A stretch of DNA of 64,000 nucleotides from Hexactinellida sp. DTS-2022 (lineage: Eukaryota; Porifera; Hexactinellida), in NCBI GenBank assembly GCA_028753945.1, contig JAPNXP010000002.1:11098001-11162000 (forward strand), in the 5' to 3' direction. How positions within the stretch are numbered: position 1 is the stretch's first letter; each line of letters opens with the position of its first letter. The position numbers and the translations under genes are program-made. The notes beneath the pieces were generated by a model. The model ran no database searches, was not told where the DNA came from, and saw only the letters and a list, made by a program, of their open reading frames with translations. Of the stretch, positions 1-12,812 are shown piece after piece.

Positions 1-600
1 TTGGTGGTTTAAGGACGTTTCCAGTTGTTTCTATTGATGATAAGATGTATTTACGGTAAATGTGCCCTAACAGTGCCATTGAAACTCCACTCACTCAATT
101 AACATTCATTTAAAAGCCAAATTTCGAGAAAAACCAATTTTTGTGTGCAAACACTGTCAAAAACTCAGAAATTGATAAATTTGTGTTTTAAGGTCGTTTC
201 CATTTGTTTCTTTTGATGATAAGAAGTATTTACCGGAACAGGTGTCCTAACAGTGCCACTGAAACTCCACTCACTCAATTAACATTCATTTAATATCCTA
301 ATATCACGAAAAACCAATTTTCGTGTGCAATGACTGTCAAAAACTCCCAAATTGATAAATTAATGGTTTAAGGATGTTTCCATTTGTTTCTTTTGATAAT
401 AAGAAGTATTACCGGAACAGGTGTCCTAACATTGCCACTGAAACTCCACTCACTCAATTAACATTCATTTAATAGCCTAATTTCGTGAAAAACCAATTTT
501 TGTGTGCAATGACTGTCAAAAACTCAGAAATTGTTAAATTTGTGTTTTAAGGTCGTTTCCATTTGTTTCGTTTGATGATAAGAAGTATTTATCATCAAAA
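1..600 (+). repeat. Segmental repeat L1, copy 1 (offset 3756)
   Basis: This stretch recurs at 3757-4356, including private variants such as GATAAGATGTATTTACGG, TATCACGAAAAACC and TATTACCGGAACAGG. After about 600 the two copies diverge abruptly. The sequence following copy 2 instead resembles the monomers at about 1700. That is mosaic structure, expected of unequal exchange or gene conversion inside a satellite. The left end is cut by the window edge. Confidence 0.85.
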
Positions 601-1699
601 GTGTCCTAACAGTGCCACTGAAACTCCACTAACTCAATTAACATTCATTTAAGATCCTAATATCAAGAAAAACCAATTTTCAAGTACAATAACTGTCAAA
701 AACTCCCAAATTGATAAATTAATGGTTTAAGGACGTTGCTAGTTGTTTCTTTTAATGATATGAATTATTTATGATCAAAAGTGTCCTAACAGTGCCACTA
801 AAACTCCACAAACTCAATTAACATTCATTTGAGAGCCTAATATTGAGAAAAACCAATTTTCGTGTGCAATGACTTTCAAAAATTCCCAAATTGATAAATT
901 ATTGGATTAAGGATGTTTCCAGTTGTTTCGTTTGTTGATAAGAAGAATTTATCATTAAATATGTCCTAACAGTTCCATTGATCTCCACTAACTCAATTAA
1001 CATTCATTTAAGAGCCTAATATCAAGAAAAACCAATTTTTGTGTGCAATGACTGTCAAAAACTCCCAAATTGATAAATTAATGGACCCAGGACGTTTCAC
1101 TTGTTTCGATTGATGATAAGAAGAATTTATCATCAAATATGTCTTAATAGAACTATTAAACTCCACTAACTCAATTAACATTCATTTAAGAGCCTAATTT
1201 CAAGAAAAACCAATTTTTATCTGCAATGACTGTCAAAAACTCCCAAATTGAGAAATTAATGGTTTAAGGAAGTATAAAGTTGTTTCCTTTAATGATATGA
1301 AGTATCTATCATCAAAGGTGTCCTAACAGTGCCACAGAAACTCTTCTATTACAATTAACATTCATTAAGAGCCTAATATTGAGAAAAACCAATTTTCGTG
1401 TGCAATGAATGTCTAAAATTCCCAATAGATAAATTAGTGGTCGTGTCTAGTTGTTTATTTTTGATGATAAGAAGTGTTTATCATCAAAAGGGTCCTAACA
1501 GAAAACTGAAACTCTTCTAACTCAATTAACATTCATGTAATAGCCTAATATCGAGAAAAACCAATTTCTATGTGCAATGACTGTCAACAACTCAGAAATT
1601 AGTATATTAGTGTTTTAATGACGTTTCCATCTGTTTCTTTTAGAGATAAGAAGTATTTAAAGAAAAAGTGTCCTAACACTGCCAATGAAACTCCACTAA

Positions 1700-2115
1700 C
1701 TCAATTACATTCATTTAAGAGCCTAATATCAAGAAATACCAATGTTTATGTGCAATGACTGTCAAAAAGTCCCAAATTGATAATTTAATGGATTTAGGAC
1801 GTTTCCAGTTGTTTCGTTTTGATGATAAGAAGAATTTATCATCAAATATGTCCTAACAGTGCCAATTAAACTCCACTAACTCAATTGACATTCATTTAAG
1901 AGCCTAATTTCGAGAAAAACCATTTTTAGTGTGCAAAGAATGTCAAAAACTCAGAAATTGATAAATTTGTGTTTAAGGTCGTTTCCATTTGTTTCTTTTG
2001 ATAATAAGAAGTAATATCGGAACAGGTGTCCTAACATTGCCTATGAAACTCCACTAACTCAATTGACATTCATTTAAGAGCCTAATATCAAGAAAAACCA
2101 ATTTTGATGTGCAAT
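1700..2115 (+). repeat. Segmental repeat L2, copy 1 (offset about 2690)
   Basis: This matches 4390-4805 closely, sharing the unusual AAGAAATACCAATGTTTATG and GATAATTTAATGGATTTAGG variants. Small indels separate the copies, for example GTAATATCGG against GTATTACCGG. The pairing breaks near 2115, where copy 1 reads TCAACCAAATTG and copy 2 reads TCTCCCAAATTG. Confidence 0.75.
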
Positions 2116-3426
2116 GACTGTCAAAATCAACCAAATTGATAAATTAATGGTTTAAGTACGTTTCTTGTTGTTTCTTTTGATGATATGAAGTATTATCATC
2201 AAAAGTGTCCTAACAGTGCCACTGAAACTCCATTAACTCAATTAACATTCTTTTAAGAGCCAAATATTGAGAAAAACCTATTTTTGCGTGCAATGACTGT
2301 CAAAAAGTCTCAAACAGATAAATTAGTGGTTTAAGGACGTTTCCAGTTGTTTCTATTGATGATTAGAAGTATTCACCGTAAATGTGCCCTAACAGTGCCA
2401 CTGAAACTCCGCTCACTCAATTAACATTCATTTGAGAGCATAATATTGAGAAAAACCAATTTTCGTGTGCAATGACTGTCAAAAACTCCCAATTTGATAA
2501 ATTAATGGTTTAAGGATGTTTCCAATTGTTTTTTTGATAATAAGAAGAATTTATCTTCAAATATGTCCAAACAGAGCCAATAAACTCCACTAACTCTATT
2601 AACATTCATTTTAGAGCCTAATATCAAGAAAAACAAAATGTTATGTGCAATGACTGTCAAAAACTCCGAAATTGATAAATTAATGGAATTAAGGACGTTT
2701 CCAGTTGTTTCGTTCGATGATAAGAAGAATTTATCATTAAATTTGTCCTAACAGTTCCAATGATCTCCAAAACCCAATTAACATTCATTTAAGACCCTAA
2801 TATCAAGAAAAACCAATTTTTGTGAGCAATGACTTTAAAAACTCCCAAATTGAAAAAATTATGAATTAAGGACGTTTCCAGTTGTTTCGTTTGATGATAT
2901 GAAGAATTTATCATTAAATATGTCCTAACAGTGCAAATGAAACCCCACTAACTCAATTGACATTCATTTAAGAGCCTAATATCAAGAAAAACCAATTTTG
3001 AAGTACAATGACTGTCAAAAACTCCCAAATTGATAAATTAATGGTTCAAGGACGTTGCTAGTTGTTTCTTTTGATGATATGAAGTATTTATCATCAAAAG
3101 TGTCCTAACAGTGCCACTGAAACACCACAAACTCAATTAACATTCATTTGGGAGACAAATATTGAGAAAAACCAATCTTTGTGTGCAATGACTGTCAAAA
3201 AGTCTCAAATAGATAAATTAGTGGTTTAAGGACGTTTCCAGTTGTTTCTATTGATGATTAGAAGTATTTACCGTAAATGTGCCCTAACAGTGCCACTGAA
3301 ACTCCACTCACTCAATTAACATTCATTTAATAGCCTAATTTCGAGAAAAACCAATTTTTGTGTGCAAAGACTGTCAAAAACTCAGAAATTGATAAATTTG
3401 TATTTTAAGGTCGTTTCCATTTGTTT

Positions 3427-3459
3427 CTTTTGATGATAAGAAGTATTTATCATCAAAAG
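3427..3459. repeat. Monomer dyad (13-bp stem, 7-nt loop), representative copy
   Basis: The left stem CTTTTGATGATAA (3427-3439) is the exact reverse complement of TTATCATCAAAAG (3447-3459), with a 7-nt spacer between. The same dyad, perfect or with one or two mismatches, recurs in many monomers, for example 571-599 (11-bp stem) and 29667-29698 (13-bp stem, 6-nt spacer). It could extrude as a hairpin or bind a dimeric protein. That role is inference; the inverted repeat itself is directly visible. Confidence 0.85.
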
Positions 3460-3756
3460 TGTCCTACCAGTGCCACTGAAACGCCACTAACTCAATTGAC
3501 ATTCATTTAAGAGCCTAATATCTAGAAAAACCAATTTTCAAGTACAATGACAGTCAAAAACTCCCAAATTGATAAATTAATGGTTTAAGGACGTTGCTAG
3601 TTGTTTCTTTTTATGATATGAAGTATTCATCATCTAAAGTGTGCTAACAGTGCCAGTGAATCTCCACAAACTCAAATAACATTCATTTGAGAGCCTAATA
3701 TTCAGAAAAACCAATCTTTGTGTGCAATGACTGTCAAAATGTCTCAAATAGATAAA

Positions 3757-4356
3757 TTGGTGGTTTAAGGACGTTTCCAGTTGTTTCTATTGATGATAAG
3801 ATGTATTTACGGTAAATGTGCCCTAACAGTGCCATTGAAACTCCACTCACTCAATTAACATTCATTTAAAAGCCAAATTTCGAGAAAAACCAATTTTTGT
3901 GTGCAAACACTGTCAAAAACTCAGAAATTGATAAATTTGTGTTTTAAGGTCGTTTCCATTTGTTTCTTTTGATGATAAGAAGTATTTACCGGAACAGGTG
4001 TCCTAACAGTGCCACTGAAACTCCACTCACTCAATTAACATTCATTTAATATCCTAATATCACGAAAAACCAATTTTCGTGTGCAATGACTGTCAAAAAC
4101 TCCCAAATTGATAAATTAATGGTTTAAGGATGTTTCCATTTGTTTCTTTTGATAATAAGAAGTATTACCGGAACAGGTGTCCTAACATTGCCACTGAAAC
4201 TCCACTCACTCAATTAACATTCATTTAATAGCCTAATTTCGTGAAAAACCAATTTTTGTGTGCAATGACTGTCAAAAACTCAGAAATTGTTAAATTTGTG
4301 TTTTAAGGTCGTTTCCATTTGTTTCGTTTGATGATAAGAAGTATTTATCATCAAAA
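3757..4356 (+). repeat. Segmental repeat L1, copy 2
   Basis: Near-identical to 1-600 (see that entry). It joins the L2-type sequence inside the GTGTCCTA(A/C)CAGTGCC box, in monomer phase, so the junction was made between aligned monomers. Confidence 0.85.
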
Positions 4357-4389
4357 GTGTCCTACCAGTGCCACTGAAACTCCACTAAC

Positions 4390-4805
4390 TCAATTTACAT
4401 TCATTTAAGAGCCTAATATCAAGAAATACCAATGTTTATGTGCAATGACTGTAAAAAAGTCCCAAATTGATAATTTAATGGATTTAGGACGTTTCCAGTT
4501 GTTTCGTTTTGATGATAAGAAGAATTTATCATCAAATATGTCCTAACAGTGCCAATTAAACTCCACTAACTCAATTGACATTCATTTAAGAGCCTAATTT
4601 CGAGAAAAACCAATTTTAGTGTGCAAAGAATGTCAAAAACTCAGAAATTGATAAATTTGTGTTTTAAGGTCGTTTCCATTTGTTTCTTTTGATAATAAGA
4701 AGTATTACCGGAACAGGTGTCCTAACATTGCCAATGAAACTCCACTAACTCAATTGACATTCATTTAAGAGCCTAATATCAAGAAAAACCAATTTTGATG
4801 TGCAA
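4390..4805 (+). repeat. Segmental repeat L2, copy 2
   Basis: Close match to 1700-2115. It immediately follows the second L1 copy, so two segments separated by about 1.1 kb in the first occurrence are adjacent here. The missing middle implies a deletion between the copies or patchwork conversion. Confidence 0.75.
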
Positions 4806-5922
4806 TGACTGTCAAAATCTCCCAAATTGAAAAAATTATGGATTAAGGACGTTTCCAGTTGTTTCGTTTGATGATATGAAGAATTTATCATTAAATATGT
4901 CCTAACAGTGCAAATGAAACCCCACTAACTCAATTGACATTCATTTGAGAGCCTAATATTAGGAAAAACCAATTTTCGTGTGCAATGACTGTCAAAAACT
5001 CCCAAATTGATAAATTAATGGTTTAAGGATGTTTCCAATTGTTTTTTTGATAATAAGAAGAATTTATCATCAAAAAAGTCCTAACAGTGCCAATGAAACT
5101 CCACTAACTCAATTAACATTATTTTAAGAGCCTAATATCATGAAATCCTATTTTGTGTGAAATGACTGTAAATACTCCCAAATTGATAAATTAATGGATT
5201 AAGGATCGTTTCCAGTTGTTTCGTTTGATGATAAGAATTAATATCATCAAAAGTGTCCTAAAAGTGCCACTAAAACTCCACAAAGTCAATTAACATTCAT
5301 TTAAGAGCCTAATATCAAGAAAAACCAAATTTTATCTGCAATGACTGTCAAAAACTTCCAAATTGATAAATTAATGGAATTAAGGACGTTTCTAGTTGTT
5401 TCTTTTGATGATATGAAGTATTTATCATCAAAAGTGTCCTAACAGTGCCACTGAAAATCCACTAACTCAATTAACATTCATTTAAGAGCCTAATATTGAG
5501 AAAAACCAATTTTTGTGTGCAATTACTGTCAAAAGGTCTCAAACAGATAAATTAGTGGTTTAACGACTTTTCCAGTTATTTCTTTTGATGATAAGAAGTG
5601 TTTATCATAGAAATTTCCAAACCAGTTGAACTGAAACTCTTCTATCTCAATTAACATTCATTTAATAGCCTAAAATCGAGAAAAACCAATTTTTGTATGA
5701 AATGACTTGAAAAACTCAGAAATTGATAAATTAGTGTTTTAAGGACGTTTCCATTTGTTTCTTTTGATGATAAGAAGTATTTACCGTAAAGGTGTCCTAA
5801 CAGTGCCACTGAAACTCCACTCACTCAATTTACATTCATTTAATATCCTAATATCGAGAAAAGCCAATTTTTGTGTGCAATGACTGTAAAAACTCCCTAA
5901 TTGATAAATTAATGGATTATGG

Positions 5923-6004
5923 ACGTTTAAAGTTGTTTCGTTTGATGATAAGAATAATTTATCACGTTTCCAGTTGTTTCTTTTGATGATAAGAAGTATT
6001 TACC
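5923..6004 (+). repeat. 41-bp internal duplication within a monomer (first clear example)
   Basis: Two adjacent 41-bp units each run from ACGTTT through TGATGATAAGAA to TTATC or TTACC. The first (5923-5963) has the TTTAAAGTTG version and the second (5964-6004) has TTTCCAGTTG. This lengthens the monomer to about 220 bp. The same pair recurs more than 20 times, for example 37224-37305 and at about 8155, 24356, 30010, 43976, 50931 and 61916. It is therefore an old variant spread by amplification rather than a series of independent events. Confidence 0.9.
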
Positions 6005-6964
6005 GTAAATGTGTCCTAACAGTGCCACTGAAACTCCACTCAAGCAATTACATTCATTTAATAGCCTAATATCGAGGAAAACCAATTTTTGTGTGCAATG
6101 ACTTTAAAAACTCCCATATTGAAAAATCTATGGATTAAGGACGTTTCCAGTTGTTTCGTTTAATGATAAGAAGAATTAATCATCAAATATGTCCTAACAG
6201 TGCAAATGAAACCCCACTAACTCAATTGACATTCAATTAAGAGCCTAATATCAAGAAAAACTAATTTTGAAGTACAATGACTGTCAAAAACTCCCATATT
6301 GATAAATTAATGGTTTAAGGACGTTGCTGGTTGTTTCCTTTGATGATATGGAGTATTTATCATCAAAAGTGTCCTAACAGTGCCACTGAAACTCCACAAA
6401 CTCAATTAACATTCATTTGGGAGACAAATATTGAGAAAAAACAATCTTTGTGTGCAATGACAGTCAAAAAGTCTCAAATAGATAAATTAGTGGTTTAAGG
6501 AGGTTTCCAGTTGTTTCTATTGATGATTAGAAGTATTTACCGTAAAATGTGCCCTAACAGAGCCACTGAAACTCCACACACTCAATTAACATTCATTTAA
6601 TAGCCTAATTTCGAGAAAAACCAATTTTTGTGTGCAAAGACTGTCAAAAACTCAGAAATTGATAAATTTGTGTTTTAAGGTCGTTTCCATTTGTTTCTTT
6701 TGATGATAAGAAGTATTTACCGGAACAGGTGCCCTAACAGTGCCACTGAAACTCCACTCACTCAATTAACATTTATATAATATCCTAATATCACGAAAAA
6801 CCAATTTTCGTGTGCAATGACTGTCAAAAACTCCCAAATTGATAAATTAATGGATTAAGGACGTTTGCAGTTGTTTCGTTTGATGATAAGTAGTATTTAT
6901 CATCAAAAGTGTCCTAACAGTGCCACTGAAACTCCACTAACTCAATTGACATTCATTTAAGAGC

Positions 6965-7442
6965 CTAATATCAAGAAAAACCAATTTTCAAGTACAATGA
7001 CTGTCAAAGACTCCCAAATTGATAAATTAATGGTTTAAGGACGTTGCTAGTTGTTTCTTTTTATGATATGAAGTATTTATCATCAAAGGTGTCCTAACAG
7101 TGCCACTGAAACTCCACAAACTCAATTAACATTCATTTGAGAGCCTAATATTGAGAAAAACCAATTTTCGTGTGCAATGACTGTCAAAAACTCCCAAATT
7201 GATAAATTAATGGTTTAAGGATGTTTCCAATTGTTTTTTTGATAATAAGAAGAATTTATCATCAAATATGTCCTAACAGTGTCACTGAAACTCCACTCAC
7301 TCAATTTACATTCATATAATAGACTAATATCTAGAAAAGCCAATTTTTGCTTCCAATGACTGTAAAAACTCCCAAATTGATAAATTAAGGGATTTAGTAC
7401 GTTTAAAGTTGTTTCGTTTGATGATAAGAAAAAATTAACACG
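6965..7442 (+). repeat. Short higher-order module, copy 1 of 3
   Basis: A run of three monomer types in fixed order: one with TTTTCAAGTACAATG and CAAAGACTCCC, one with CCAATTTTCGTG, and one with TTTTTGCTTCCAATG followed by the 41-bp duplication type. It recurs at about 7721-8197 and 8299-8776. TTCCAATGAC falls at 7351, 8107 and 8696. The set is repeated again 7142 bp downstream. Confidence 0.8.
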
Positions 7443-7720
7443 TTTCCCGTTGTTTCTTTTGATGATGAGAAGTATTTACCGTAAATGTGTCCTAACAATG
7501 ATAATGAAACTTCACTAACTCAATTAACATTCTTTTAAGAGCCTAATATCAAGAAAAACCTATTTTTGTGTGCAATGACTGTAAAACTCCCAAATTGATA
7601 AATTAATGGTTTAAGGACGTTGCTAGTTGTTTCTTTTGATGATATGAAGTATTTATTATCAAAAGTGTCCTAACAGTGCCACTGAAACTCCACTCACTCA
7701 ATTAACATTCATTTAATATC

Positions 7721-8197
7721 CTAATATCAAGAAAAACCAATTTTCAAGTACAATGACTGTCAAAGACTCCCAAATTGATAAATTAATGGTTTAAGGACGT
7801 TGCTAGTTGTTTCTTTTTATGATATGAAGTATTTATCATCAAAAGTGTCCTAACAGTGCCACTGAAACTCCACAAACTCAATTAACATTCATTTGAGAGC
7901 CAAATATTGAGAAAAACCAATTTTCGTGTGCAATGACTGTCAAAAACTCCCAAATTGATAAATTAATGGTTTAAGGATGTTTCCAATTGTTTTTTTGATC
8001 ATAAGAAGAATTTGTCATCAAATATGTCCTAACAGTGTCACTGAAACTCCACTCACTCAATTTACATTAGTATAATAGACTAATATCGATAAAAGCCAAT
8101 TTTTGCTTCCAATGACTGTAAAAACTCCCAAATTGATAAATTAAGGGATTTAGGACGTTTAAAGTTGTTTCGTTTGATGATAAGAAAAATCTAACAC
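7721..8197 (+). repeat. Short higher-order module, copy 2 of 3
   Basis: Same three-monomer order as 6965-7442, with minor variants (ACATTAGTATAATAG and AAATCTAACACGAATCC). It is separated from copy 1 by one extra monomer plus remnants, so the spacing is 756 bp rather than 589 bp. Confidence 0.78.
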
Positions 8198-8298
8198 GAA
8201 TCCAGTTGTTTATTTTGATAATAAGTAGTATTTATCATCAAAAGTGTCCTAACAGTGCCACTGAAACTCCACTAACTCAATTGACATTCATTTAAGTT

Positions 8299-8776
8299 CC
8301 TAATATCAAGAAAAACCAATTTTCAAGTACAATGACTGTCAAAGACTCCCAAATTGATAAATTAATGGTTTAAGGACGTTGCTAGTTGTTTCTTTTTATG
8401 ATATGAAGTATTTATCATCAAAAGTGTCCTAACAGTGCCACTGAAACTCCACAAACTCAATTAACATTCATTTGAGAGCCTAATATTGAGAAAAACCAAT
8501 TTTCGTGTGCAATGACTGTCAAAAACTCCCAAATAGATAAATTAATGGTTTAAGGATGTTTCCAATTGTTTTTTTGATAATAAGAAGAATTTATCATCAA
8601 ATATGTCCTAACAGTGTCACTGAAACTCGACTCACTCAATTTACATTCATATAATAGACTAATATCGAGAAAAGCCAATTTTTGCTTCCAATGACTGTAA
8701 AAACTCCCAAATTGATAAATTAAGGGATTTAGGACGTTTAAAGTTGTTTAGTTTGATGATAATAAAAATTTAACAC
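8299..8776 (+). repeat. Short higher-order module, copy 3 of 3
   Basis: Third copy, 589 bp after the second when measured at TTCCAATGAC. The spacing corresponds to three 180-bp monomers plus one 41-bp duplication, the smallest higher-order period visible in the window. Confidence 0.78.
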
Positions 8777-11700
8777 GTTTCTAGTTGTTTCTTTTGATGA
8801 TAAGAAGTATTTACCGTAAAATGTGTCCTAACAGTGCCAATGAAACTTCACTAACTCAATTAACATTCTTTTAAGTGCCTAATATCAAGAAAAACCTATT
8901 TTTGAGTGCAATGAGTGTAAAAACTCCCAAATTGATAAATTAATGGTTTAAGGACGTTGCTAGTTGTTTCTTTTGATGATATGAAGTATTTATCATCAAA
9001 AGTGTCCTAACAGTGCCACTGAAACTCCACAAACTCTATTAACATTCATTTGAGAGATTAATATTGAGAAAAACCAATCTTTGTGTGCAATGACTGTCAA
9101 AAAGTCTCAAATAGAAAAATTAGTGTTTTAAGGACGTTTCCAGTTGTTTCTATTGATGATTAGAAGTGTTTACCGTAAAATGTGTCCTAACAGTGCCACT
9201 GAAACTCCACTCACTCAATTAACATTCATTTAATATCCTAATATCACGAAAAACCAATTTTCGTGTGCAATGAATGTCAAAAACTCCCCAATTGATAAAT
9301 TAATGGTTTAAGGATGTTTCCAATTGTTTTTTTAATAATAAGAAGAATTTATCATCAAATATGTCCTAACAGTGCCAATGAAACTTCACTAACTCAATTA
9401 ACATTCTTTTAAGAGCCTAATATCAAGAAAAACCTATTTTTGTGTGCAATGACTGTAAAAACTCCCAAATTGATAAATTAATGGATTAACGACGTTTCCA
9501 GTTGTTTTGTTTGATGATAAGAAGTATTTATCATCAAAGGTGTCCCAACAGTGCCACTGAAACTCCACAAACTCAATTAACATTCATATGAGAGCCTAAT
9601 ATCAAGAAAAACCAAATTCTATGTGCAATGACTGTCAAAAACTCCAAAATTGATAAATTAATGGAATTAAGAACGTTTCCAGTTGTTTCGTTTGATAATA
9701 AGAAGAATTTATCATTAAATATGTCCTAACAGGGCCATTGATCCCCACTAACTCAATTCACATTCATTTAAGAGCCTAATATCAAGAAAAACCAATTTTG
9801 AAGTACAATGACTGTCAAAAACTCCCAAATTGATAGATTTGTCTTCTAAGGTCGTTTACATTTGTTTCTTTTGATGATAAGAAGTATTTATCATCAAATA
9901 TGTCCTAACAGTGCCAATGATCTCCACTAACTAAATTAACATTCATTTAAGAGCCTAATATCAAGAAAAACCAATTTTTGTGTGCAATTACTGTCAAAAA
10001 GTCTCAAATAGACAAATTAGTGGTTTAAGGACGTTTCCAGTTGTTTCTTTAGATGATAAGAAGTATTTATCATAGAAGGTTTCCTAACAGTTAAACTGAA
10101 ACTCTTCCTACTCCATTAACATTCATTTAATATCCTATTATCGAGAAAAACCAATTTTTGTGTGCAATGACTTGAAAAACTTCAGAAATTGATAAAGTAT
10201 TTACCCTAAAGGGTGTCCTAACAGTGCCACTGAAACTCCACTAACTCAATTGACATTCATTTAAGAGCCTAATATTGAGAAAAACCAATTTTTGTGTGCA
10301 ATGACTGTCAAAAAGTCTCAAACAGATAAATTAGTGGTTTAACGACTTTTCCAGTTGTTTCTTTTGATGATAAGGAGTGTTTATCATAGAAAATTTCCAA
10401 ACCATTTAAACTGAAAATCTTCTATCTAAATTAAGATTCATTTGATAGCCTAATATCGAGAAAAGACAATTTTTGTATGAAATGACTTGAAAAACTCAGA
10501 AATTGATTTTAGTGTTTTAAGGACGTTTCCATTTGTTGCTTTTGATGATAAGAAGTATTTACCGTAAAAGTGTCCTAACAGTGCCACTGAAACTCCACTC
10601 ACACAATTTACATTCATTTAATAGCCTTATATCGAGAAAAGCCAATTTTTGTGTGCAATGACTGTAAAACTCCCAAATTGATAAAAGAAGGGATTATGGA
10701 CGTTTAAAGTTGTTTCGTTTGATGATAAGAATAATTTATCACGTTTCCATTTGTTTATTTTGATGATAAGAAGTATTTACCGTAAATGTGTCCTAACAGT
10801 GCCACTGAAACTCCACTCACTCAATTTACGTTCATTTAATAGCCTAATATCGAGGAAAACCAATCATTGTGTGCAATGACCGTAAAACTCCCAAATTGAT
10901 AAATAAATGTATTAAGGACGTTTCCAGTTGTTTCGTTTGATGATAAGAATAATTTATCATCAAATAAGTCCTTACAGTGCCAATGAAACTCCACTAACTC
11001 AATTGACATTCATTTAAGAGCCAAATATCAAGAAAAACCAATTTTGATGTGCAATGACTGTCTAAATCTCCCAAATTGATAAATTAATGGTTTAAGTACG
11101 TTTCTAGTTGTTTCTTTTGATGATATGAAGTATTTATCATCAAAAGTGTCCTAACAGTGCCACTGAAACTCCACTAACTCAATTAACATTCATTTAAGAG
11201 CCTAATATTGAGAAAAACCAATTTTTGTGTCCAATGACTGTCAAAAAGTCTCAAACAGATAAATTAGTGGTTTAACGACTTTTCCAGTTGTTTCTTTTGA
11301 TGATAAGAAGTGTTAATCACAGAAAATTTCCAAACCATTTAAACTGAAACTCTTCTATCTAAATTCAGATTCATTTAATAGCCTAATATCGAGAAAAGAC
11401 AATTTTTGTATGAAATGACTTGAAAAACTCAGAAATTGATTTTAGTGTTTTAAGGACGTTTCCATTTGTTGCTTTTGATGATAAGAAGTATTTAACGGAA
11501 CAGGTGTCCTAACAGTGCCACTGAAACTCCACTCACTCAATTAACATTCATTTAATATCCTAATATCGAGGAAAACCAATCTTTGAGTGCAATGACTGTA
11601 AAACTCCCAAATTGATAAATAAATGGATTAAGGACGTTTCCAGTTGTTGGGTTTGATGATAAGAAGAATTTATCATCAAATATGTCCTAACAGAGCCAAT

Positions 11701-11898
11701 GAAACTCCACTAACTCAATTGACATTCATTTACGATCCTAATATCAAGAAAAACCAATTTTGATGTGCAATGACAGTCAAAATCTTCCAAATTGATAAAT
11801 TATTGGTTTAAGTGCGTTTCTAGTTGTTTCTTTTGATGATATTGAGTATTTATCATCAAAAGTGTCCTAACAGTGCCACTGAAACTCCACTAACTCAA

Positions 11899-11902
11899 TT
11901 AA
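11899..11902. other. Unoccupied TTAA equivalent to the MITE 1 insertion site
   Basis: Both flanks match those of the element at 21015-21894. To the left are the TTTAAGTGCGTTTCTAG and GATATTGAGTATT variants; to the right are ATCGAGGAAAACC and GATAAATAAATGG. A single TTAA lies between them. The same empty site recurs at 19041-19044 in the second 7142-bp copy. This confirms the element boundaries and the TTAA duplication. Confidence 0.9.
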
Positions 11903-12812
11903 CATTCATTTAAGAGCCTAATATCGAGGAAAACCAATCTTTGTGTGCAATGACTGTAAAACTCCCAAATTGATAAATAAATGGATTAAGGACGTTTCCA
12001 TCTGTTTCGTTTGATGATAAGAAGAACTTATCATCAAATATGTCCTAACAGTGCCACTGAAACTCCACTCACTCAATTAACATTCATTTAATATCCTAAT
12101 ATCACGAAAAACAAATTTTGATGTGCAATGACTGTCAAAATCTCCCAAATTGATAAATTAATGGTTTAAGTACGTTTCTAGTTGTTTCTTTTGATAATAA
12201 GAAGAATATATCATCAATTATGTCCTAACAGTTCCACTGAAACTCCAATCACTCAATTTACATTCATTTAATAGCCTAATATTGTGAAAAACCAATCTTT
12301 GTGTGCAATGACTGTCAAAAAGTCTCAAATAGATAAATTAGTGGTTTAAGGACGTTTCCAGTTGTTTCTATTGATGATTAGAAGTATTTACCGTAAAAGT
12401 GCCCTAACAGTGCCACTGAAACTCCACTCACTCAATTAACATTCATTTAATTTCCTAATTTCGAGAAAAACCAATTTTTGTGTGCAAAGACTGTCAAAAA
12501 TTCAGAAATTGATAAATTTATGTTTTAAGGTCGTTTCCATTTGTTTCTTTTGATGATAAGAAGTATTTACCGGAACAGGTGTCCTAACAGTGCCACTGAA
12601 ACTCCACTCACTCAATTAACATTCATTTAATATCCTAATATCGAGGAAAACCAATCTTTGAGTGCAATGACTGTAAACTCCCGAATTGATAAATAAATGG
12701 ATTAAGGACGTTTCCAGTTGTTTCGTTTGATGATAAGAAGAATTTATCATCAAAGGTGTCCTAACAGTGCCATTGAAACTCCACTAACACAATTGACATT
12801 CAATTAAGAGCC

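Larger units (their letters stand above)
5671..12812 (+). repeat. 7142-bp block, tandem copy 1
   Basis: About 39-40 monomers. It recurs immediately downstream at a constant offset of 7142: 5671 to 12813, 5701 to 12843 and 12781 to 19923. Private oddities occur in both copies, such as CTCAAGCAATTAC near 6050, GATGATGAGAAG near 7460, GTTGTTGGGTTTG near 11645 and CCAATCACTCAATTT near 12247. The copies were identical everywhere I compared them. The crossover lies in the GCCTAA box shared by both flanks. The block could be a very recent unequal exchange or an assembly duplication. Confidence 0.93.
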
